DNA of 43,522 nucleotides from an uncultured Bacteroidota bacterium (GTDB lineage Bacteria > Bacteroidota > Bacteroidia > Flavobacteriales > Flavobacteriaceae). The stretch spans positions 1 to 43,522 of the forward strand of contig CAIOTL010000218.1 of assembly GCA_903861155.1 (NCBI GenBank). The letters are read 5' to 3'. A program made the translations under genes and the position numbers. Positions 25,460 through 33,744 of this stretch are shown in pieces (positions within the stretch are counted from its first letter, which is position 1; every line of letters begins with the position of its first letter). Under the pieces are notes generated by a model that was given only the letters and a program-made list of their open reading frames with translations, was not told the origin of the DNA and made no database searches.

Positions 25460-26614
25460 CTACAAACTCAATAAAAGACTCACCGCATTCCCGCCAAAAC
25501 CTACCGCATTGACAAGCACTTTTCGGATTTGCTTTCTTGGAATTTGTTCTTCGGCAAATGGAACTTCAATGAATTTCTGATTTTGCATCATAAAAATTGC
25601 CATTTCGACACTCAAGATTCCTGAGGCACCAAAGGTGTGGCCTATTTTCCATTTGTTTGTGGTAAGCATCGGCATACTTTTTCCAAACACTTTTTGAATC
25701 GCTTTGAATTCGGTCAAATCCCCTGCTTTTGTTCCCGGAGCATGCATCACGATGGCATCTACTTCGGACAAATCAGTGTTTTGCAGTGCCATTTTCATCG
25801 ATTTCTGAAAACAAGTCGCTTCCGCGGAAATTGAAATATTGTGTTCTAAAATTTCGGTGGCATAGCCAATGCCTTCAATAAAAGCCAATGTGTTATCTTT
25901 TCTGCCCCTTTCTAGGCAACATACCGCAGCGCCTTCGCCAAGAATTAAGGTATTTTGTGTTTTCTCTAAATCCAAAGCGCGATTGGGATACTCATTTTCT
26001 TCTCTTGAATAAATTTTCAAAGCCCGCATTTGCGCAATCGTAAAATCGGTTAAAGGTGCTTCGCTTCCTCCCACCAGAAATTTTTCTGCCATTCCTGCTC
26101 GAAGCCAAGCCACACCATTTAATAAGGCATATAAAGCCGTAGAACAGGTGATGGAATGCGATATTTCGGGCCCAGAACTTTGTAAATCGTGGGCCACCCA
26201 AGAGGAAATATTTCCCAAAGTAGTCGTTGGCGATGCCAAAGTTTGCGCTTTACCTGTTTTTAAATATTCTAGATGGTGTTTTTCGAACAATTGCGTTGCC
26301 CCACGAGAAGAGCCAATATTGATTCCGAAAACATCTTTTGGTGTCCAACCTGCATTTTGTATGGCTTTGCGCGAAGCGGCCATGGCATACAAAACTGTCT
26401 GATCCAACGATTTGTATTTGATGTCCGATTGTTTTAAATTCTCAATCACTTCATTTGAATTCTCATCCAATTTGGCAACGAGGGTGTTTTTATGATCTAA
26501 AAAATGTTCGGTGAAACAATGATTGGCATTTAGATAATTTTTCCAAATCGTTTTTGGGTCGTTGCCCAAAGGGGAAATAGATGCTATGGCTGTTATGGAG
26601 ATGGTTTGTGGCAA
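25460..26614 (-). CDS. Beta-ketoacyl synthase at the end of the biotin operon
   Basis: A KAS I/II-type condensing enzyme of about 384 residues. The catalytic triad is visible: Cys in SITCSTA, His in MHAPGTKAGD (aligned on the H-A-x-x-T pattern of the family), and His in KWKIGHTFGASG with the conserved Lys before it. It is therefore expected to condense malonyl-ACP with an acyl primer. It is the last gene of bioF-bioD-bioA-KAS, which suggests a role in making pimeloyl-ACP; this is inference. The frame is open to GTG 26644, but that codon lies inside a dispersed repeat (26631-26704). TTG 26614 gives PQTISITAIASISPLG, matching the normal family N-terminus, so it is preferred. Confidence 0.85.
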   Translation of the reverse strand: MPQTISITAIASISPLGNDPKTIWKNYLNANHCFTEHFLDHKNTLVAKLDENSNEVIENLKQSDIKYKSLDQTVLYAMAASRKAIQNAGWTPKDVFGINIGSSRGATQLFEKHHLEYLKTGKAQTLASPTTTLGNISSWVAHDLQSSGPEISHSITCSTALYALLNGVAWLRAGMAEKFLVGGSEAPLTDFTIAQMRALKIYSREENEYPNRALDLEKTQNTLILGEGAAVCCLERGRKDNTLAFIEGIGYATEILEHNISISAEATCFQKSMKMALQNTDLSEVDAIVMHAPGTKAGDLTEFKAIQKVFGKSMPMLTTNKWKIGHTFGASGILSVEMAIFMMQNQKFIEVPFAEEQIPRKQIRKVLVNAVGFGGNAVSLLLSL

Positions 26615-26630
26615 GACTGTTTTATTTTTT

Positions 26631-26704
26631 AACACGAATTTCACGAATTAGTACAAATTTATACTTTTTAAATTTCACGAATTAAATAAATATTAATTCG
26701 TGTT
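26631..26704. repeat. Inverted-ended repeat between bioA and the beta-ketoacyl synthase
   Basis: The ends AACACGAAT and ATTCGTGTT are perfect inverted repeats, and AATTTCACGAATTA occurs twice inside. It fills most of the gap between the two genes and covers the GTG that would extend the synthase frame. Confidence 0.55.
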
Positions 26705-26723
26705 GTTATGGTTTTCTACAAAT

Positions 26724-27995
26724 TTAAACTATTTCGAATGCTTTTTCGACAACTTCATACACTTTTTGCAACTGTTCGAAAGAAATGATATAAGGTGGTA
26801 AAATATAGACAATATTGCCCACGGGACGCAAAATCAAGCCATTTTCGATGAAGTAATTATAGAGTTTGTTGCGCAATGTTCCGTAATAACTTTCGGTGTT
26901 TTCGGTCTTTATTTCCAGGGCAAAAATCACTCCAAGCACCCGTGTCGTGGCCACTTTCGGATGTGATTCAATATGTTTTTGAAAGTCTAAATGACTTTGG
27001 TTTATTCGAGCCAAATTATCTTGCATTTCACTAGATTGCAACAATTCTAAACTTGCCAAAGCCGCCGCACAACCCGTAGGATTTGCGGTAAACGTATGGC
27101 CGTGAAACAATGCCTTGTTGATGTCCTCATCGTAGAAAGCTTCAAATATTTCTTGGGTGAAAGTGGTGATTGCCATCGGAATTGTACCGCCGGTCAGGGC
27201 TTTAGACAAACAGATCATATCGGGTTTTTCAAACAAATAATCTGTTGCAAAAGTTTTTCCTGTTTTACCAAAACCAGTCATCACTTCATCGGCAATCGTG
27301 AGCACCTTATTTTCTTGGCAGATTTTGATTAATTCATCAAGTGATTGGGGTTCATACATTACCATTCCGGCGGCTCCTTGCACCAATGGTTCGAAGATAA
27401 AGCCTGCGCAATTATTGTTTTTTATGACTTCTCTTAAAGCAGTGAAACTGGCTTGTTCTTGGCCTTTTAATGGAACTGGAATCCTAGCCACATCAATGAA
27501 CATTCCTTGAAAAGCTTGGGTATAAAAAGAAATTCCACTTGCTGCCATTGCAGCAAAAGTATCTCCGTGAAAGGCATTTTCGAAAGCGATTATCGTGGTT
27601 TTCTTTTCTCCTTTGTTGAAAAAATACTGTAAGGCTACTTTTATAGCTACTTCAACAGCGGTGGAACCGTTATCCGAAAAGAATATTTTTTGTTGATTTT
27701 TCGGCAGGATTTCCATCAGCTTCTCCGCCAAGATAACAGCGGGTTCGTGGGTGAATCCGCCGAAAAGAACATGTTCTAAAGTAGTCAATTGTTTGTATAT
27801 TGCATCGGCAATAAATTTGTTGGAATGTCCGTATGGATTGACCCACCAAGAGGCTATCGCGTCAATATATTCCTTCCCCTTTTCGTCCCAAAGCAAAGCG
27901 CCGTCCCCCCGTTTTATAGCAATAGGGAGCGATGCTGTTTTGTGTTGGGTATACGGATGCCAAAGGTATTTTTGATCTCTTTCAGTTAGGTTCAT
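26724..27995 (-). CDS. bioA: Adenosylmethionine-8-amino-7-oxononanoate aminotransferase
   Basis: BioA transfers an amino group from S-adenosylmethionine to 8-amino-7-oxononanoate (KAPA), giving DAPA, using PLP. At 423 residues it has the normal length. Visible motifs: WHPYTQHK near the N-terminus, the substrate-site region ASWWVNPYGHS, the PLP-phosphate region SDNGSTAVEVAIK, LTIADEVMTGFGKTG with the PLP-binding Asp, and the Schiff-base Lys in CLSKALTGG. HTFTANPTGCAAAL follows. The ATG at 27995 directly precedes the conserved N-terminus. It lies 25 bases after the bioD stop, so it is in the same operon. Confidence 0.96.
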   Translation of the reverse strand: MNLTERDQKYLWHPYTQHKTASLPIAIKRGDGALLWDEKGKEYIDAIASWWVNPYGHSNKFIADAIYKQLTTLEHVLFGGFTHEPAVILAEKLMEILPKNQQKIFFSDNGSTAVEVAIKVALQYFFNKGEKKTTIIAFENAFHGDTFAAMAASGISFYTQAFQGMFIDVARIPVPLKGQEQASFTALREVIKNNNCAGFIFEPLVQGAAGMVMYEPQSLDELIKICQENKVLTIADEVMTGFGKTGKTFATDYLFEKPDMICLSKALTGGTIPMAITTFTQEIFEAFYDEDINKALFHGHTFTANPTGCAAALASLELLQSSEMQDNLARINQSHLDFQKHIESHPKVATTRVLGVIFALEIKTENTESYYGTLRNKLYNYFIENGLILRPVGNIVYILPPYIISFEQLQKVYEVVEKAFEIV

Positions 27996-28020
27996 TGGAA
28001 TGCTGATTAGCTATTTTATG

Positions 28021-28638
28021 TTATAAATTCAATAAATTATCTCGAAATAAATCAGCGTATTCCCGAATTACGGCTTGATCAAAATAAGGTTCTTGTTCGA
28101 TTCTTCCAAGGCATTTGAGTCCAGTCATTTTCAAAATAATTGATTCTGTCGATTTGTTTTCATCTCCGTTAAAAATGATTCCTACACTATTTATTTTTCT
28201 ACTTTTTAAGGCTTCGATAGTCAATAAAGTATGATTGATACTCCCAAGATAATGTTTGGAGACCACAATCACTTTATAGTCTTTTTGTATTAAGTCGATG
28301 ATGCAATCCTTGTCGTTTAAGGGAACAAAAACACCTCCTGCACCTTCAATTACCAAATGATTTGTTGTTTCCGGTTCTTTAATCGCTTTTAAATTAATCG
28401 TGATTCCGTCTCTTTCTGCAGCCAAATGAGGACTTGCCGGCGTGTTGAGTTTATAACTGTTTTCGTGTAAGATCGTTTCATCATTTGAAATGTAACTTTC
28501 TATTTTATGACTATCGGAATTAGCCAAATCACCCGCTTGAATGGGTTTCCAATAATCGGCTTTGAGCGCTTCGACAATGATGGCGGAGACAATGGTTTTA
28601 CCCACATCGGTAGAAATTCCTGTTATAAATAATTTCAT
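28021..28638 (-). CDS. bioD: Dethiobiotin synthetase
   Basis: BioD closes the ureido ring of DAPA with CO2 and ATP to form dethiobiotin. The protein of 205 residues starts MKLFITGISTDVGKT, which contains the P-loop. VIEGAGGVFVPLND is the second conserved site and YWKPIQAG carries the substrate-binding Lys. The frame is open 9 codons further up, but those codons come from a dispersed repeat at 28653-28680, so ATG 28638 is chosen. The gap to bioF is 68 bases and holds that repeat. Confidence 0.95.
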   Translation of the reverse strand: MKLFITGISTDVGKTIVSAIIVEALKADYWKPIQAGDLANSDSHKIESYISNDETILHENSYKLNTPASPHLAAERDGITINLKAIKEPETTNHLVIEGAGGVFVPLNDKDCIIDLIQKDYKVIVVSKHYLGSINHTLLTIEALKSRKINSVGIIFNGDENKSTESIILKMTGLKCLGRIEQEPYFDQAVIREYADLFRDNLLNL

Positions 28639-28652
28639 ATTATATATCTTTT

Positions 28653-28680
28653 GCCACGAAGACACTAAGGCACTAAGGTT
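28653..28680. repeat. Dispersed repeat (GCCACGAAGACACTAAGG)
   Basis: GCCACGAAGACACTAAGGCACTAAGG is built of repeated ACxAAG units and resembles an intergenic repeat found in many bacteria. It lies between bioF and bioD and artificially extends the bioD reading frame. Confidence 0.5.
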
Positions 28681-28706
28681 TTTTAATAATAGTCTTTAAT
28701 CTGTGG

Positions 28707-29873
28707 CTAAAAAACAAAGGTACTTAACAAACGCAACACTTCCGAAATTTCTTCTTTGGTATTGAAGCTATGGATGCAAAACCGCAAACGCTCCTGACCT
28801 TTGGAAACCGTGGGAGAAAGTATCGCCTTGACATCAAATCCTTTGTCCTGAAGTTGTTTGGCGATTGATTTTACTTTTTCATTTCCGGGGATTATGGCCG
28901 ATTGAATGGCCGATTTCCCCTTGACGAACATGGGTTTCAACCCCAATATATGCTGAACTTGGCTGAAATGAATGACGTTTTCCCGGAGCTTGTTGATAGT
29001 GGTTTTGTCTGTTTCCAAATGCTGGTAAGCCACTAAAATCGTTGTCACCGAATGTGGAGATAATCCCGTGGTATAAATGAAACTTCGGGCGAAATTGAGG
29101 AGATACTCCTTCAATTTCTGCGAACCCAAGATTGCGGCACCGTGACACCCCAATCCTTTTCCGAAAGTCATTATTCGGGCAAAAACTTTTTCCTGCAAGC
29201 CCAGCATTTGAACCAATCCTTGTCCGTTTTCACCAAAAACTCCTAAAGAATGGGCTTCGTCGATAACCAAATGGCATTCGTATTTCTGCGAAAGTTGTAC
29301 TAATTCTTCGAGATATGGCGTGTCGCCGTCCATCGAAAAAACGCTTTCGGTGACGATGTAGACTTCGACACTTCGACTTCGCTCAGTGCTGTCTTGCTCA
29401 GTCTGACAGCGTTGTATTAATCTTTCCAAATCCTCAAAATCGTTATGCTTGAATTTAAAAGCTTTGGCATTGGAAAGCTGGATTCCGTCACGAATGGAGG
29501 CGTGGGACAATTCGTCATACAAAATCAAGTCCCCTTTTTGAGGCACGGAACTAAAAAAACCAAGATTGGCATCGTACCCCGAATTGAAAATCAAGGCACT
29601 TTCCGATTGATGGAATTTGGCAATAAAATCTTCCGCTTCTTGATAGCCTTTATGATTACCCGACAATAATCGGGAACCTGTTGCTCCATTTTGAATACAA
29701 TCATTTTCAATTAAATACTGATGTGTTTCCTCAAAAATAGTTTTGTTTTTAGAAAAACCGATATAATCATTGGAGGCAAAATCGATTAAATTATTAGGCA
29801 AGGATAATTTTCGCAAAGCGTTGTTTTGCTTGCGGGTTTCGAGTTTGGCGGCTAAACTTTGAGGAAACTTCAT
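28707..29873 (-). CDS. bioF: 8-amino-7-oxononanoate synthase
   Basis: BioF condenses pimeloyl-ACP or -CoA with alanine to form KAPA, using PLP. The protein has 388 residues. Visible motifs: FASNDYIGFS, GSRLLSGNHKGYQEAE, HLVIDEAHSLGVFG with the PLP-contacting Asp and His, and the Schiff-base Lys in TFGKGLGCHGAA. Residues ~155-170 (CQTEQDSTERSRSVEV) are an in-frame REP-like element of exactly 48 bases, placed just before the strand VYIVTESVFSMDGD. The -7 box at 29879-29886 excludes the 18 upstream codons of the open frame and lies 5 bases before ATG 29873, so the mRNA may be almost leaderless. It is the first gene of the operon. Confidence 0.94.
   Translation of the reverse strand: MKFPQSLAAKLETRKQNNALRKLSLPNNLIDFASNDYIGFSKNKTIFEETHQYLIENDCIQNGATGSRLLSGNHKGYQEAEDFIAKFHQSESALIFNSGYDANLGFFSSVPQKGDLILYDELSHASIRDGIQLSNAKAFKFKHNDFEDLERLIQRCQTEQDSTERSRSVEVYIVTESVFSMDGDTPYLEELVQLSQKYECHLVIDEAHSLGVFGENGQGLVQMLGLQEKVFARIMTFGKGLGCHGAAILGSQKLKEYLLNFARSFIYTTGLSPHSVTTILVAYQHLETDKTTINKLRENVIHFSQVQHILGLKPMFVKGKSAIQSAIIPGNEKVKSIAKQLQDKGFDVKAILSPTVSKGQERLRFCIHSFNTKEEISEVLRLLSTFVF
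29363..29410 (-). repeat. REP-like element inserted in frame in bioF
   Basis: On the minus strand the segment contains GCTGTCAGACTGAGCAAGAC followed by AGCACTGAGCGAAGTCGAAG. The core TGTCAGnCTGAGC is shared with the copies at 10839 and 25303. Its length of 48 bases equals 16 codons and creates no stop codon. Confidence 0.7.
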
Positions 29874-29878
29874 AAGGG

Positions 29879-29910
29879 CAAAGTTATGAAAAAACGGAAC
29901 GCGGATGAAA
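29879..29910 (-). promoter_or_regulatory. Promoter of the biotin operon
   Basis: TAACTTTG at 29886-29879 (minus strand) matches TAnnTTTG, with TTTC 20 bases upstream as -33. It is only 5 bases before the bioF ATG. No biotin repressor palindrome was recognised nearby. Confidence 0.6.
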
Positions 29911-30063
29911 GGCATTTGCCAAATCAAAAAAACTCATAAAAACTTATTTTTTTTGGAAGGAATCCATCTATTTTTTATTAATTAGACCCGATAGAAACAG
30001 GATACTTTTTATTTTTTAGGAACGAAAAACATAAAAAAGTAGTGGATCGCCATAAAAAGATTC

Positions 30064-30097
30064 AAAAAAAAAAGTCACACATTACTGTATGACTTTT
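30064..30097 (-). terminator. Terminator of atpD-atpC
   Basis: On the minus strand an 11-bp stem AAAAGTCATAC / GTGTGACTTTT with a 6-base loop runs into at least ten T. It lies 20 bases past the atpC stop. Confidence 0.85.
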
Positions 30098-30117
30098 AGT
30101 TTTTATAGTGAATTGTC

Positions 30118-30399
30118 TTAGTCGGCTAAAACAATTACTTTGTTGTCTTTCATTTCGATTGTTCCAGATTTAATGGCAAGGGTATAGTTTTGGTCATTGA
30201 CTCTCGTGAATAAATCTTTGGATTCATTGCTAAACTTAAAACTAGTTGCCGTGATTCGGACAATGCCTTTTTTAAGTAAAGAAACTATTGGCGCGTGATT
30301 ATTCAGTATTTGGAAATCTCCAACAACTCCAGGAAGCGAAACCGAAGTCACTTCGCCTGAAAATAATTTTGCCTCTGGGGATACTATTTCTAATAACAT
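30118..30399 (-). CDS. atpC: ATP synthase F1 epsilon subunit (short form)
   Basis: Epsilon sits in the central stalk and couples rotation to catalysis. At 93 residues it holds only the N-terminal beta sandwich (LLEIVSPEAKLFSGEVTSVSLPG, shown in part; VGDFQILNNHAPIVSLLKKG). The C-terminal helical hairpin of the ~135-residue family members, which inhibits ATP hydrolysis, is missing. This short form is usual in Bacteroidota, so it is not a truncation. It is 74 bases downstream of atpD and shares its terminator; the other F0F1 genes are not in this window. Confidence 0.92.
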   Translation of the reverse strand: MLLEIVSPEAKLFSGEVTSVSLPGVVGDFQILNNHAPIVSLLKKGIVRITATSFKFSNESKDLFTRVNDQNYTLAIKSGTIEMKDNKVIVLAD

Positions 30400-30408
30400 A
30401 ATTTTTGA

Positions 30409-30469
30409 GTTAGACGTTAGACGTTAGACGGTAGAAGTTTTGAAAACTGCCAACTGAAAACTGCCAACT
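30409..30469. repeat. Two short tandem repeats between atpD and atpC
   Basis: GTTAGAC occurs three times in a row at 30409-30429, and the 14-mer GAAAACTGCCAACT occurs twice at 30442-30469. Together they fill nearly all of the 74-base gap inside the atpD-atpC unit. Confidence 0.6.
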
Positions 30470-30473
30470 GATT

Positions 30474-31988
<1,515 letters not shown>

Positions 31989-32069
31989 TTATGTATTTAT
32001 TAAATAGCTATTCAGGTTTATAAAATACAATCCATCAAAATTAATCGAAGTGGATGCATTTTCAGAGCG

Positions 32070-32100
32070 CAAAGGTAATTTTTTAAAATATAAAAATCAA
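32070..32100 (-). promoter_or_regulatory. Promoter of atpD-atpC
   Basis: On the minus strand TTG (32100-32098), 20 bases, then TACCTTTG (32077-32070): a full match to the flavobacterial -33/-7 arrangement. The -33 is embedded in very A/T-rich DNA. Confidence 0.7.
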
Positions 32101-32181
32101 CACTTTTTTTTTAAATAATTAGCTTAATCTTGACGAATTATTTGCAAACAAATGAAAAACCGAAGAAAGTAAGGTAAAAAC

Positions 32182-32211
32182 AAAAAACCATCACATAATG
32201 TGATGGTTTTT
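32182..32211 (-). terminator. Terminator after the SGNH-hydrolase lipoprotein gene
   Basis: A 12-bp stem AAAACCATCACA / TGTGATGGTTTT with a 3-base loop lies 20 bases past the stop at 32231. On the minus strand it is followed by TTG and further T's. Confidence 0.8.
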
Positions 32212-32230
32212 GTTCAACTGTTTTTTAGTT

Positions 32231-33712
32231 TTATTGAATGGTTTGAGGATATAAAATTGCGTATAGCCCTAGATCCACCATTGGGAAAGTAGATTTATAT
32301 GTAGTATTAATTGCAGTACTAAAAGCATTTGCTATTAAAGCGTAACCTCTTGGACTTGGATGAACTCCATCAAGAGAAAAAGAACCACCGGTAACATAAG
32401 TTGAAGTTAAAGTAAAATTATTACTAACAATTCCAGAGGAAGAAGACAACTGATCCATTAATGATTTTGCATCTACAAATGCCAACCCTTTTGAATCAGC
32501 AACTGCTTTTATGGTGACATTATAGGCATCAGTGGCCACTTTTACTTCTGCGATTTCGTCTTTAGACAAGACCCATTTATCGGCTAATGGAACTGAAACC
32601 CCATTAACATATAATGGATTTCCCCCAACAGTTGTTCCTATAAAAGACATTGCAGGCAATACCATAAGGTCTTCACTTGTCGCTTGTCTGTAAGAAGGTA
32701 TCCCATAACCGGTCAAATCTGACAAATAACTATCTTCAATAACTACAGCATTATCTTTGCCAGGATGGAAAGAAATTGTTCTTTTTACTGCTTCAGTAGC
32801 TGAAATTAAGCCGACAGATAAAGCATATTGAATACCCCCATTATATTTGCCATAACCACTTGTGGTGTTCATTAAAAGAGCAATTGTTGGCGCATCTAGA
32901 GGAATAGGATTATAGGGTACCGTTGTAAAATAAGGAAGCCCCGTAACATAGGGAAGGTTTGCCACTACTCCTTTAGCTCCTTTGGCGGTCAGGTTATTCA
33001 CTAATGTCGAAAAAACACTTGCAAAAACAGTAGGATCTGTAATGTCATTCGCTCCATAAGTCGCAGGATTTAGATTTCCAGTCTGATTTATTCCAACCCC
33101 TCCTGAAGTAGCGTATCCCAACACATCATTACCCCCAATCCAAAGCGAGAAAAAAGTAGGATTTTGCACTAGGGCGTCAGCAAGAACAGTAGTTGAAGAC
33201 GAGGTAGCAAATCTAGCAAAATAAGGATTTGCTGCACCAGTGGCAACACCCGCAACGTTTCCGTATCCTGGCGCTATTAAATGATAACTTTTTGCACCTG
33301 GAATCCCTAAATTATTAAAAGGTCCTACTAGATGATTGGTAACTTCAGTAGTTGGAGTTCCACTTACTGGAACAGGTCCACTTCCGTTAAAATACAATCT
33401 AGTTCCTGCAATTACATTTCCGCCTAATAAAAGACCTCCTATATTATCGGAAGTATACGGAATTTTAAACGCTCCTCCTCCTGCTAATGCAAATTGTTGA
33501 GAAAGAATATTTGTATAAGAACCTTGTTGTCCTTTTTCGAAAAGTGCACCATCACTATATCCTGCTGCAAATGAATCTCCCAAAGCAACATAATTAGTAA
33601 AGGTTGCGCTACCTGGCGAAACAGGGATAGTAACAGGAGCTGAATTATCGTTATTTGTACATGCTACAAAGGTTAAAGAAACCAATAGTAGCCATTTGAA
33701 ATTTTTTATCAT
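32231..33712 (-). CDS. SGNH/GDSL-family hydrolase lipoprotein
   Basis: A 493-residue lipoprotein. The N-terminal signal ends in a lipobox (SLTFVAC, Cys at residue 18), so it is anchored in a membrane, probably the outer one. SGNH esterase motifs are in place: block I VALGDSFAAGYSDG with the catalytic Ser, block III WIGGNDVLGY, and block V DGVHPSPRGYALIA with the Asp-His pair. An esterase or lipase-type activity is expected; the substrate is not evident. It follows the TonB-dependent receptor at 33745 with a 32-base gap and precedes a terminator, so the two form one unit. Confidence 0.9.
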   Translation of the reverse strand: MIKNFKWLLLVSLTFVACTNNDNSAPVTIPVSPGSATFTNYVALGDSFAAGYSDGALFEKGQQGSYTNILSQQFALAGGGAFKIPYTSDNIGGLLLGGNVIAGTRLYFNGSGPVPVSGTPTTEVTNHLVGPFNNLGIPGAKSYHLIAPGYGNVAGVATGAANPYFARFATSSSTTVLADALVQNPTFFSLWIGGNDVLGYATSGGVGINQTGNLNPATYGANDITDPTVFASVFSTLVNNLTAKGAKGVVANLPYVTGLPYFTTVPYNPIPLDAPTIALLMNTTSGYGKYNGGIQYALSVGLISATEAVKRTISFHPGKDNAVVIEDSYLSDLTGYGIPSYRQATSEDLMVLPAMSFIGTTVGGNPLYVNGVSVPLADKWVLSKDEIAEVKVATDAYNVTIKAVADSKGLAFVDAKSLMDQLSSSSGIVSNNFTLTSTYVTGGSFSLDGVHPSPRGYALIANAFSTAINTTYKSTFPMVDLGLYAILYPQTIQ

Positions 33713-33744
33713 CTTTCTATTTTTTTTAAATTTATTGACTAATA

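Noticed and set aside
25730..25760. Apparent loss of the first catalytic His in the beta-ketoacyl synthase (HAPGT in place of NAHGT).
   Set aside because: Aligning on H-A-x-x-T-x-x-G-D (as in NAHATSTPLGD) places the His of MHAPGTKAGD exactly at the catalytic position, so the triad is complete.
30118..30399. atpC considered truncated because it lacks the C-terminal helices.
   Set aside because: A beta-sandwich-only epsilon of about 90 residues is the usual form in Bacteroidota.
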